From a bacterium (lineage in GTDB: Bacteria > Krumholzibacteriota > Krumholzibacteriia > LZORAL124-64-63): DNA of 36,520 nt. The notes under the pieces are model-generated. The model searched no databases, was not told where the DNA came from, and saw only the letters and a program-made list of their open reading frames with translations. Made by a program: the position numbers and the translations under genes. Where the stretch lies: the NCBI GenBank assembly GCA_020440705.1, contig JAGRNP010000028.1, positions 1-36,520 on the forward strand. The letters run 5' to 3'. This document shows, piece by piece, positions 1 to 8,647 of the stretch (positions are counted from its first letter, which is position 1; the number at the start of each line of letters is the position of its first letter).

Positions 1-193
1 CCTGCGACGGCCAGAACGTGATGAAGCCCTGGTAGAACACGAACACGACCAGCGACACGACCATCAGGAGGCCGATGACCAGGCCGCCGCCGCTGAGCCA
101 GACCAGGGGTTCGCCCCGGGCCAGCATGGAGGCCGCCGCCGCCGAGTGCCGGCGCTGGGGCCTCTTCTTGCGGGTCGTCGCTTCGGTGCTCAC
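1..193 (-). CDS. pstA: Phosphate ABC transporter permease PstA, N-terminal part
   Basis: This is the start of the second inner-membrane permease of the Pst high-affinity phosphate importer; the gene runs off the left edge, so only 64 complete codons are visible. The start is GTG at 193, overlapping the pstC stop by four bases (GTGA), which implies translational coupling. The N-terminus is basic (a TRKKRPQRR stretch) and is followed by a hydrophobic segment at about residues 38-56, as expected for a cytoplasmic lead into TM1. The identification rests on position after pstS-pstC and on this N-terminal layout; no conserved permease loop is in view. pstB would be expected further left, outside the window. 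Confidence 0.8.
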   Translation of the reverse strand, partial: MSTEATTRKKRPQRRHSAAAASMLARGEPLVWLSGGGLVIGLLMVVSLVVFVFYQGFITFWPSQ

Positions 194-2790
194 AGGCGAC
201 TCGTCTTTCCGCGGAAATGCAGCCGCACGGCCTCGGCCACCGTGTTCAGGATGAAGGTCATGACGAAGAGCGTCAGGGCCGCCAGGAACAGGGTGCGGTA
301 GTGGGTGCTGTTCTGCACGGCCTCGGGCAGCTCCACGGCGAGGTTCGCCGACAGGGTGCGGAAGCCGTTGAAGATGTTCCACTCCATGATGGGCGTGTTG
401 CCGGCCGCCATCAGCACGATCATCGTCTCGCCCACGGCCCGGCCGAGCCCGATCATGGCCGCCGAGAAGAGGCCGCTCATGGCCGGCGGAATCACCACGC
501 GCACCGCCGTCTGCCAGGGCGTGGCGCCGGCGCCGAGGCTGGCCGCGCGCAGATGGTCGGGCACCGAGACCAGCGCGTCCTCGCTGATGGTGTAGATCAG
601 GGGGATCACGGCGAAACCCATGGCGATGCCCACGACCAGGGCGTTGCGCTGCACGTAGGTGTCGAAGACCGAGCCGCGCGGATCCCAGCCCGACGAGGTC
701 AGCAGCCAGCCCACGAAGACCGTCGCGGACACGGTCAGGGCCGCCACCACGGCGAAGCGGGCCAGATCGTAGAGGGCCACCGTCAGGGGCGGCGTACCCC
801 GCTTCAGGTTGCGGATGACCCCGTCGCCATAGCGCATGTTCAGGAACCAGGCCAGGGTTCCCATGGGCACGATGAGCAGCACGAACCAGCCGCCCAGGCC
901 GCTGCCCACGCGGCCGTCGAGCCAGGCCTTGAAATCGCCGGCGAAGAGCAGGCCCTCCACCAGCGGCGCCAGCCGCCAGGCCACGAGGGCCCCGATGGCC
1001 AGCGAGACGAAGACGGCCGCCGGGCGCCAGTTCTCCCAGCGGGCGGCCACATTGCGGGGCAGCAGCTGCCAGAGGTGCGCCCCCACGAGGATGCCGAGCG
1101 GGGCCAGCATGAGCACCGTCAGCACCTCGACCACCACGTCCTCGACCCAGGGGGCCACCACGAGCGCCGCCAGGAAGCCGAGCACGACGCTCGGCAGGCT
1201 GGCCATGATCTCGATGACCGGCTTGACGCGGGCCCGGGTGCCCTTGTCGAGGAACTCGCTGGTGAAGATCGCGGCGAGGAAGGCCAGCGGCAGGCCGAAC
1301 AGCAGCGAGTAGAACGTGGCCTTCAGGGTGCCGAAGATGAGCGGCACCAGCGACAGCTTGGGCTCGAAGCTGTCCGAGCCGGCCGACGACTGCCAGACGT
1401 AGGCGGGCGCCGGATACCCCTCGTACCAGATCGGCGCGAAGAACGTGGCCGGACTGACCTCGCCGTACTCCGCATCGACACGCCACAGGGCCTCTCCCCC
1501 TTGCCCCGTGACCAGGAGCTGGTCCTCCCGCGGGGCGATGGCCACCCGCGTGATCGTGCCGCCGTCCATGCGCCCCTCGCCCAGCTTCCGCTGGTTGGTG
1601 ACGTTGAACAGCCGCACCGTGCCGTCGCCGTAGCCGGCGGCCAGCATCCGGGAGCGCTCGCTCGCACCCAGGGCGGTCACGGCCGCCGACCCGCCCTCGA
1701 GCCGGTGGGCCGCGACGAGGTCGACCCCGCCGACCTTGTCGCGCAGCGGGAACCACACCGTCAGGTCGCCGCCGCTGTCGCCGACCACGAGCGAGATCCG
1801 CCCGTTCAGGAAGGCGGCCGCGGTCAGGGTCGCCGTCGGGTCGGCCACGAGGTCCTGCCGGCCGGCGTCGACGAACTCGTCGCCGTCGCGAACCAGCTTC
1901 AGGACCGTGCCGTCCGTCTCCAGCAGCAGGGCCAGGTTCCCCGTGTCGTCCAGCTTGAGGGCGGTCGCCGAACCCGCCGCCGGGCCGAGGATCGGCGCCA
2001 GGTCCAGCTCTCCCCCGCTGGCCGTGACGCGCACCTTCCCGGTGAGCATGTTCTTGCGCATGGTGAGCTTGCGGTGGTGGAGCACGTGCTCCGCGTCGAG
2101 CGCCGCCACGAAGAGCCCGCCGGCGCCCTTCGCCAGGTCGACCAGCCGGACCGGCGCCGCGCCGACCGGGATCGGCTCGGAGGTCGTCAACTCGAGGACC
2201 TGGTGCCGCAGCTGCCCTTCGGGCGTCCGCACGACGACGCCGTTGTCCCAGGCCCGGGCCTCACCGACGATCATGTCGGTGTAGCGGTCGGGCACCTCCT
2301 CATCGGCGTGGAAGGTGGTGTGCCAGACGAGTTCGGCGGTGCGGACGGTGCCGTCGCCGAAGCCGAAGGCGGCCTGCCCGGTCCCGACTCCGAAGGACCA
2401 GGCCGTGGGCCGCAGCGAGTCCCCCACCGCGATGCGGTCGAGGACCGCCCCGTCGGCGAGGTTCCGCACGATGATCTCGCCCTGCGGCGTCATGCCCCAG
2501 GACATGTTGCCGTAGCCGTCGACGGCCCCGGCCACGAAAGCGGAACCGCCCGCGCCGACGTCGGTCGGCAGCGGGCGGTCCTCGGCGATCTGCGCCGGCA
2601 TCAGGAGCGGCAGGACGACCCAGACCAGGAAGAGCCCCACCATGGACACCGCCACGATGCTGCCGATCCCGCTGAGGGTGATCAGCCGCCGCGCCAGGGC
2701 GTCCCGGAAGAGGACGGCCCGACGCGGCTTGCGGCTGTAGCGACGGCCGGTGATGCTCCCCTGGCCGTTCCTGGTCGTCTGAGTGCTCAT
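190..2790 (-). CDS. pstC: Phosphate ABC transporter permease PstC, long form with N-terminal beta-propeller-like domain
   Basis: Inner-membrane permease of the Pst phosphate importer, 866 aa, far longer than E. coli PstC (about 320 aa). The layout is a basic N-terminus, a TM helix at about residues 36-60, then a large extracytoplasmic domain (about 85-440) with repeated short beta-strand motifs such as GDGTVR and GYGDGTVRLFN typical of WD40/PQQ-like propellers. The permease part follows (about 485-855). The ABC-interaction (EAA-type) loop is visible around LRAASLGAGATPW, followed by GLGRAVGETM, which is characteristic of PstC. Long PstC proteins with an inserted periplasmic domain are known in proteobacteria, so this is one reading frame and not a fusion artefact. 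It starts 30 bases after pstS and overlaps pstA. Confidence 0.93.
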   Translation of the reverse strand: MSTQTTRNGQGSITGRRYSRKPRRAVLFRDALARRLITLSGIGSIVAVSMVGLFLVWVVLPLLMPAQIAEDRPLPTDVGAGGSAFVAGAVDGYGNMSWGMTPQGEIIVRNLADGAVLDRIAVGDSLRPTAWSFGVGTGQAAFGFGDGTVRTAELVWHTTFHADEEVPDRYTDMIVGEARAWDNGVVVRTPEGQLRHQVLELTTSEPIPVGAAPVRLVDLAKGAGGLFVAALDAEHVLHHRKLTMRKNMLTGKVRVTASGGELDLAPILGPAAGSATALKLDDTGNLALLLETDGTVLKLVRDGDEFVDAGRQDLVADPTATLTAAAFLNGRISLVVGDSGGDLTVWFPLRDKVGGVDLVAAHRLEGGSAAVTALGASERSRMLAAGYGDGTVRLFNVTNQRKLGEGRMDGGTITRVAIAPREDQLLVTGQGGEALWRVDAEYGEVSPATFFAPIWYEGYPAPAYVWQSSAGSDSFEPKLSLVPLIFGTLKATFYSLLFGLPLAFLAAIFTSEFLDKGTRARVKPVIEIMASLPSVVLGFLAALVVAPWVEDVVVEVLTVLMLAPLGILVGAHLWQLLPRNVAARWENWRPAAVFVSLAIGALVAWRLAPLVEGLLFAGDFKAWLDGRVGSGLGGWFVLLIVPMGTLAWFLNMRYGDGVIRNLKRGTPPLTVALYDLARFAVVAALTVSATVFVGWLLTSSGWDPRGSVFDTYVQRNALVVGIAMGFAVIPLIYTISEDALVSVPDHLRAASLGAGATPWQTAVRVVIPPAMSGLFSAAMIGLGRAVGETMIVLMAAGNTPIMEWNIFNGFRTLSANLAVELPEAVQNSTHYRTLFLAALTLFVMTFILNTVAEAVRLHFRGKTSRL

Positions 2791-2820
2791 GCGTCCCTGG
2801 TCACCGGCATCCGGGCCGGA

Positions 2821-3816
2821 CTAGTGGGTGATCCCGACGGCGGCCAGCTCTTCCTTGCACACGCTCTGCGGCACGGGCAGGTAGCCGTCCTTCACGACGT
2901 CCTCCTGGCCGTTCTTGCTGAACACGTAGCGGATGAACTCGGCGCGCAGCGGGTCCAGGTCGGTCCCGGGCTTGTAGTTCACCGACAGGTACAGGAAACG
3001 GGCCAGCGGATAGTCGCCACTGTAGGCGTTGTCGGCCACCGCGTCCATGAAAGTCGGGTTGCTGCCGGTCTCGGCGCTCAGGGCCACGGCCTGGACGTCG
3101 CTCGTCTTGTAGCCGATGCCCGAGTAGCCGATGCCGTACTTGTCGCTGGCCACGCCCTGGACCACGGACGAGCTGCCGGGCTGCTCCTTGACGGAGTCCT
3201 TGTAGTCGCCCTTGAACAGCGCGTGGTCCTTGAAGTAGCCGTAGGTGCCCGAGGCGCTGTTGCGGCCGTAGAGGCTGATGGGCTTGTCGGCCCACTCGCC
3301 GGTCAGGCCCAGGTCGCCCCAGGTCACGATGTCCTTGCCGTAGCCGCCCTTGCGGGTCTTGCTGAAGATGGCGTCGACCTGCTGCAGGGTCAGACCCTTG
3401 ATCGGGTTGTCCTTGTGGACATAGACCGCGAGCATGTCGATGCTCGTGCGCAGCTGCACCGGCTTGTAGCCGAACTGCTTCTCGAACGCGTCGATCTCCT
3501 TGCTCTTCATGGCCCGGCTCATGGGGCCGAAGGTGCTGGTCCCGGCGATCAGGGCCGGCGGAGCGGTGGAGCTGCCCTTGCCCTCGACTTCGACCTTCAC
3601 CGCGGGGTGGAAGCCACGGAAGCCTTCGGACCACAGGGCCATCATGTTGTTCATCGTGTCGGAGCCGATGCTCTTGATGCTGCCCGAAACCTCGCTGCCG
3701 GCCTTGTAGGCCTTCAGGGCGGGATCGACGGCGACGCCGGCCAGGGCGGCGTTCGCCAGCAGCAGCACGGCCGCGACCGCGACCAGGCCACTGCGGAACG
3801 TCAGGGTGCGGATCAT
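2821..3816 (-). CDS. pstS: Phosphate-binding protein PstS
   Basis: Periplasmic phosphate-binding subunit of the Pst importer, 331 aa. The ATG at 3816 was chosen because an AAAGGA ribosome-binding site lies about 9 bases upstream and because it yields a clean signal peptide (MIRT basic start, hydrophobic core, cleavage near residue 26 after ANAALA). A frame extension of 47 codons upstream lacks these signs and would cross the promoter region. Phosphate-binding signatures are the GSDTMNNMM segment near the mature N-terminus and GKGSSTAPPALIAGTS. The sequence resembles the Pseudomonas/Vibrio PstS branch. It is first in pstS-pstC-pstA, divergent from phoB, and probably controlled by the Pho-box-like array upstream. 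Confidence 0.93.
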   Translation of the reverse strand: MIRTLTFRSGLVAVAAVLLLANAALAGVAVDPALKAYKAGSEVSGSIKSIGSDTMNNMMALWSEGFRGFHPAVKVEVEGKGSSTAPPALIAGTSTFGPMSRAMKSKEIDAFEKQFGYKPVQLRTSIDMLAVYVHKDNPIKGLTLQQVDAIFSKTRKGGYGKDIVTWGDLGLTGEWADKPISLYGRNSASGTYGYFKDHALFKGDYKDSVKEQPGSSSVVQGVASDKYGIGYSGIGYKTSDVQAVALSAETGSNPTFMDAVADNAYSGDYPLARFLYLSVNYKPGTDLDPLRAEFIRYVFSKNGQEDVVKDGYLPVPQSVCKEELAAVGITH

Positions 3817-3901
3817 GGGAAACGTCCTTTCGCGAAACACGGAATGCCTTCTGGGCGGAACGACGCGGCGTCCCGCAACTCGGCGGTACGGTAGATGCGC
3901 G

Positions 3902-3941
3902 ATGTTAGGGTCGTGAAAAGCCCATGTAAAAATTCTGTAAA
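3902..3941. promoter_or_regulatory. Tandem Pho-box-like repeats between pstS and phoB
   Basis: Four heptamers sit at an exact 11-bp period, each separated by 4 bp. On the plus strand they are ATGTTAG (3902), GTGAAAA (3913), ATGTAAA (3924) and CTGTAAA (3935); a weaker GAAGAAA follows at 3946. Read on the minus strand they are TTTACAG, TTTACAT, TTTTCAC and CTAACAT. Seven-bp units with 4-bp spacers are the known layout of PhoB/PhoP operators (E. coli CTGTCAT-type, Bacillus TTAACA-type). The array lies 86 bases upstream of the pstS start and about 135 bases upstream of phoB, so it could serve either or both genes. The region is markedly AT-rich for this genome. Confidence 0.7.
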
Positions 3942-4076
3942 TCGCGAAGAAACCCATGTTTTGCTGCCCAAAGCGGCCGGTTCCGTTTACAATATCCTAA
4001 CTTGCCAAAAACACGGGACCGACCGACCGTTCCACCGCCAACCCGGGGTATTCATGACGGTCCAAGGCAGGTCGAA

Positions 4077-4763
<687 letters not shown>

Positions 4764-4767
4764 GCTC

Positions 4768-6543
4768 ATGGTCGGGCGCGGCAGCCTCCTCTGGACCTTC
4801 TTCCCCCCCATCGTCGTGGTCCTGATCACGACCCTCGCCCTGGTCACCGGCTTTTCGGGTCGCGCCATCCGGGGCTTCTTCCTGCGCCAGACCGCGGCCG
4901 AACTCGAGGAGATCGCGCGCGTCACCTCCGGCCCGCTGCGCCTGCCCCTCGAACGCGGCGACGACGAGGGGGTGCGCGCCCTCTGCGCCGACTTCGCCGC
5001 CAAGAGCGGCAAGCGCCTGACCATCATCCTCGCCGACGGTCGGGTCGTGGCCGATTCGGACGAGGATCCCGACCTCATGGACAACCACGCCGACCGCCCC
5101 GAGGTGGTCGCGGCCCTGGCATCCGGCTTCGGCCGCAGCACCCGCTACAGCGCCACCCTCGGCCACCAGCGGATGTACGTCGCCGTGGGCATCCCCGCAT
5201 CCCTGCCGCGCTACGTGGTGCGGGCCTCGCTGTCCCTCGAGTCCCTCGACGGGCTCATGACCGACGTCTACCGCAAGATCGCCCTGACCGGGCTCATCCT
5301 GACCTGTCTGGCCGCCCTGACGAGCTTCCTCCTGGCCCGCAAGCTGAGCCGCGGCCTGAACCAGTTGCAGAACGGCGCCGAGGCCTTCGCCGACGGCCGC
5401 CTCGAAGGGCGCCTCACGGCCGACGAGACGGCCGAGATCGCCGCCGTGGCCGAGGCCATGAACCGCATGGCCGGCCAGCTCGCCGAGCGCTTCGCCACCA
5501 TCGTCAAGCAGCGCAACGAGAGCGACGCCGTGCTGTCGTCCATGGTCGAAGGCGTGCTCGCCGTCGATACCGACGAGAACGTCATCGGCCTGAACAACGC
5601 CGGCGGCCGCCTGCTCGGGCAGGACCCGGCGCGGGCCCAGTACCGCAGCATCCAGGAGATCGGCCGCAACACCGGCCTGACCCGGCTGGTCCAGGACGTC
5701 CTGGCCGGCCAGTCGCCCCTCGAGCGGGACATCATGCTCAACGGCACCAGCGACCTGTGGGTGCAGGTGCACGCGACGGCCCTCATCGGCCAGGACGACG
5801 CCCCCATCGGCGCCCTGCTCGTCATGAACGACGTGACCCGGTTGCGGCGCCTGGAGACCATGCGGCGCGACTTCGTGGCCAACGTCTCCCACGAGCTCAA
5901 GACGCCCATCACCTCCATCAAGGGCTTCGTCGAGACGATCATCGAGGATCCGCCGTCCGATCCCGGCGAACTGGAGCGGTTCCTGCGCATCATCAACAAC
6001 CAGGCCGACCGGCTCGATGCGATCATCACCGACCTGCTGGCCCTGTCGCGCCTGGAGAAGGACACCGACAGCGGGGGCATCGAGACGCATCCCCTGCCGT
6101 TGAACGCGGTGCTCGAACGGGTCGTGCGCGACCTGAACAACCTGCGGCCCGAGCAGGCGGCCCGCATCACCCTCGCCTGCGAGGGGGCGCCGCGGGCGCC
6201 CGTCAACGCCCCCCTGCTCGAGCAGGCCATCGGGAACCTGCTCGGCAACGCCCTGAAGTACAGCCCCGAGACGGCGACGGTGCACGTCACCTGCGGCGCC
6301 ACCGAGCACGAGGTCATGATCTCGGTGCGGGACTGCGGTCCGGGCATCGCCGCCGAGCACCTGCCGCGACTGTTCGAACGGTTCTATCGTGTGGACAAGG
6401 CCCGCAGTCGCCGCATGGGCGGCACCGGGCTCGGTCTGGCCATCGTCAAGCACATCGCCCAGGCCCACAAGGGCCGCGTCGCGGTCGAGAGCCAGGTCGG
6501 CGTCGGCAGCACGTTCACCATCATCCTGCCGCGGGAGGAATAG
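4768..6543 (+). CDS. phoR: Phosphate regulon sensor histidine kinase PhoR
   Basis: Inner-membrane histidine kinase paired with PhoB, 591 aa. TM1 is at about residues 8-29, an extracytoplasmic region of about 140 residues follows, and TM2 is at about 170-190. Next come a HAMP segment (about 190-242), a PAS domain (about 250-360), HisKA with phospho-accepting H375 in the motif SHELKTP, and a HATPase_c domain with N-box GNLLGNALKYS, DCGPGI and GGTGLGLAIVKH. The long periplasmic loop makes it a PhoR of the Bacillus/Pho type with an external domain, unlike E. coli PhoR, whose periplasmic part is minimal. Its end carries a strong GGGAGG just before phoU, so phoB-phoR-phoU look like one transcript. 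Confidence 0.92.
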   Translation: MVGRGSLLWTFFPPIVVVLITTLALVTGFSGRAIRGFFLRQTAAELEEIARVTSGPLRLPLERGDDEGVRALCADFAAKSGKRLTIILADGRVVADSDEDPDLMDNHADRPEVVAALASGFGRSTRYSATLGHQRMYVAVGIPASLPRYVVRASLSLESLDGLMTDVYRKIALTGLILTCLAALTSFLLARKLSRGLNQLQNGAEAFADGRLEGRLTADETAEIAAVAEAMNRMAGQLAERFATIVKQRNESDAVLSSMVEGVLAVDTDENVIGLNNAGGRLLGQDPARAQYRSIQEIGRNTGLTRLVQDVLAGQSPLERDIMLNGTSDLWVQVHATALIGQDDAPIGALLVMNDVTRLRRLETMRRDFVANVSHELKTPITSIKGFVETIIEDPPSDPGELERFLRIINNQADRLDAIITDLLALSRLEKDTDSGGIETHPLPLNAVLERVVRDLNNLRPEQAARITLACEGAPRAPVNAPLLEQAIGNLLGNALKYSPETATVHVTCGATEHEVMISVRDCGPGIAAEHLPRLFERFYRVDKARSRRMGGTGLGLAIVKHIAQAHKGRVAVESQVGVGSTFTIILPREE

Positions 6544-6545
6544 CC

Positions 6546-7205
6546 GTGGAAATCCATCTGCAGAAGGAACTCGACCGACTCAAGCGCCGCATCTTCCACC
6601 TGAGCGCCCTGGTCGAGGAGAATTTCAAGAACGCCCTGCGCGCCGTGCACAGCGCCGACCAGGACCTCGCCGCCCGCGTCGTCGAAGAGGACCGGGAGAT
6701 CGACCACATCGAGGTGGAGGTCGAGGAGGAGTGCCTGAAGATCCTGGCCCTGCACCAGCCCGTGGCCACCGACCTGCGCTTCCTCGTCGTCGTCCTCAAG
6801 ATGAACAACGACCTCGAGCGCATCGGCGACCTGGCCGTGAACATCGCCAGCGTCAGCGCGCTGCGTGCCGGCGCGACCATGCCCGAGGACCTCGGTCACC
6901 GCATCCTCGAACTGGGCGAGAAGGCCCGGGCCATGCTGCGTTCGGCCCTCGAGGCCCTGATGGAGATGAACGCCGACGCGGCCCGCGCGGTGCTCGAGCT
7001 CGACGACGAGGTCGACGCCCTGTACCTGAGCTTCTCCGGCGAGGTGAAGGCCAAGCTGTCCCAGTGCGACGGCAAGGAGGCGTCGCTGGTCTCGTGGCTC
7101 ATGGCGGCGAAGGCCATCGAGCGGGTGGCCGACCACGCCACCAACATCGCCGAGGACACCATCTACTCGGTCGAGGGCGAGATCGTCCGCCACGGGCTGA
7201 ACTAG
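6546..7205 (+). CDS. phoU: Phosphate transport system regulator PhoU
   Basis: Cytoplasmic all-helical protein linking the Pst transporter to PhoR, 219 aa. Both PhoU repeats are visible: the first has EEDREIDHIEVEVEEEC and DLRFLVVVLKMNNDLERIGD, the second has LDDEVDALY and AAKAIERVADHATNIAED, with the metal-binding E/D-rich helices and conserved NIA motifs. The start is GTG at 6546, two bases after the phoR stop, with GGGAGGA inside the end of phoR as ribosome-binding site. In many bacteria phoU ends the pst operon; here it travels with phoBR while pstSCA is divergent. A GC-rich hairpin follows the stop immediately. Confidence 0.94.
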   Translation: MEIHLQKELDRLKRRIFHLSALVEENFKNALRAVHSADQDLAARVVEEDREIDHIEVEVEEECLKILALHQPVATDLRFLVVVLKMNNDLERIGDLAVNIASVSALRAGATMPEDLGHRILELGEKARAMLRSALEALMEMNADAARAVLELDDEVDALYLSFSGEVKAKLSQCDGKEASLVSWLMAAKAIERVADHATNIAEDTIYSVEGEIVRHGLN

Positions 7206-7207
7206 CC

Positions 7208-7230
7208 GCCCGGCGCGGCTGGCGCCGGGC
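7208..7230. terminator. GC-rich hairpin after phoU
   Basis: A perfect 9-bp stem (GCCCGGCGC with GCGCCGGGC) and a 5-base loop lie three bases after the phoU stop, between phoU and the convergent aminotransferase gene. There is no following T-run on either strand. It may act as a bidirectional or 3'-end-protecting hairpin, but an intrinsic terminator in the strict sense is not shown. Confidence 0.5.
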
Positions 7231-7284
7231 CCGGCGATACATCGGGTTCCGGCGTCCGGACGCCCCGGCCGCTCCCGGCGGTCG

Positions 7285-8505
7285 TCACCTGGTGAAGACC
7301 CGGTCCCCCACCGCCAGTTCGGCGCCCGCCTGCGGATCGAGCAGCCAGGCGATGCGCCGGATGCCTTCGCGCACGTCGGCCATGGCCCCGCAGTAGCTCA
7401 GGCGCAGGTGGCCGTCGAGGCCGAACTCCACGCCCGGCACCGTCACCACGCGCACCTGGTCGAGCAGGCGCCGCGACAGGGCGGTCGAGTCGGGATCGAT
7501 GGCGCTGAAATCGACGAAGCAGTAGAAGGTGCCGGCGGGCCTGAGCGGCCGCACGCCGGGAATGGCCGCCAGCAGCGCCATGGTCTCGTCGCGCCGTTCC
7601 TGCAGCTCGACGCGCAGCGACTCGACCGAGGCCTGGTCGCCGAGGATGGCCGCCACCGACGCCGCCTGCGACACGGTGCAGGGATTGCCCGACAGGTGGG
7701 ACTGGATGTTCGACATGGCCTTGATCAGCGCGGCCGGGCCCACCGCCCAGCCGATGCGGAAGCCGGTCATGGCGTACTGCTTCGAAACGCCGTTCAGCAC
7801 CACCAGGCCCGCGTCCTCCAGGTCGCGGTCGGTGCACTCGAAGCCGTGCGGCACCTCGGCCCCGTCGAAGACGAGCCGATGGTAGATGTCGTCGAGCAGC
7901 ACGGTCACGCCGCGGTCCTGGCACATGGCGATCACGGCGGTGAGGAACTCGCGGTCGAGGATGTGCCCCGACGGGTTGCTCGGGCTGTTCAGCAGCAGCA
8001 CCCTGGCGCGGGGCCCGAGGGCCGCGTCCATGGCCGCGAGGCTCGGCTGCAGCGTGCCGGGCGCGCAGGCGACGGGCACCGGCACGCCCCCGGCGATCCG
8101 GGTCATCTCGGGATAGCTCACCCAGTAGGGCACCGGGAAGACGACCTCGTCACCCCGATCGACCAGCGCCATCAGGGCGATCATGATGGCCTGCTTCGCC
8201 CCCGCCGACACCATGACCTGGGAACGATCGACGCGCCGCCCGTTGAACCGTTCGGTGTAGGCGACGATGGCGTCCTTGAGTTCGGGCGTGCCCGAAGCCG
8301 GCGTGTAGCGCACCTCTCCCGTTTCCAGCATGGCGATGCCGGCGTCGAGGGCCTCGCGGGGCGCCACGCTCTTGGGTTCGCCGCCCCCGAGGTGGATGAC
8401 GGGCTCACCCTCGGTGCGCATGCGGGCCGCCGCCGCATTCAGCTGCAGCGTCGCGGACGCGCTGATCGTGCGCGCGATGGTGCTCAGGACGGGTTTGTCG
8501 GACAT
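7285..8505 (-). CDS. PLP-dependent class I aminotransferase (aspartate/prephenate aminotransferase-like)
   Basis: Cytoplasmic aminotransferase of fold type I, 406 aa, the usual length for the AspB-like (I-gamma) branch. Signatures include substrate/cofactor residues in PYWVSYPEM, the NSPSNPSG motif with the PLP-contacting Asn (N177), LLDDIYHRLVF with the Asp and Tyr of the cofactor pocket, the Schiff-base lysine K242 in NGVSKQYAMTG, the phosphate-binding R250 and a C-terminal HLRLSYCG with the carboxylate-binding Arg. The likely reaction is amino transfer between aspartate (or an aromatic/prephenate substrate) and 2-oxoglutarate; the exact substrate cannot be fixed. CGGAGG lies 8 bases before the ATG. 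It lies 142 bases after the DUF4015 gene and may have its own promoter there (a weak TATAGA-like element lies near 8567). Confidence 0.88.
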   Translation of the reverse strand: MSDKPVLSTIARTISASATLQLNAAAARMRTEGEPVIHLGGGEPKSVAPREALDAGIAMLETGEVRYTPASGTPELKDAIVAYTERFNGRRVDRSQVMVSAGAKQAIMIALMALVDRGDEVVFPVPYWVSYPEMTRIAGGVPVPVACAPGTLQPSLAAMDAALGPRARVLLLNSPSNPSGHILDREFLTAVIAMCQDRGVTVLLDDIYHRLVFDGAEVPHGFECTDRDLEDAGLVVLNGVSKQYAMTGFRIGWAVGPAALIKAMSNIQSHLSGNPCTVSQAASVAAILGDQASVESLRVELQERRDETMALLAAIPGVRPLRPAGTFYCFVDFSAIDPDSTALSRRLLDQVRVVTVPGVEFGLDGHLRLSYCGAMADVREGIRRIAWLLDPQAGAELAVGDRVFTR

Positions 8506-8647
8506 CGGCAGGCCTCCGGCGACAAGGGAACTGGGGAGAGTGTCCGCACTTGTGCCACCGAATCTATACGGCGGGCCGACCGGATGCCACGGGATTCTGC
8601 GCGAAGAGGGGAACGGGGGTCGGGGTCCGCCCGGCGTGGCGTCCGTC

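Noticed and set aside
2791-2820. PstC N-terminal domain as a chimera or assembly join
   Set aside because: The reading frame is continuous, codon use is uniform, and long PstC proteins are an established form.
217-3894. A 1225-codon open frame on the plus strand across pstC and pstS
   Set aside because: It is antisense to two clearly recognised genes, is rich in His, Arg, Gly and Gln as expected for a GC-rich shadow frame, and has no domain.
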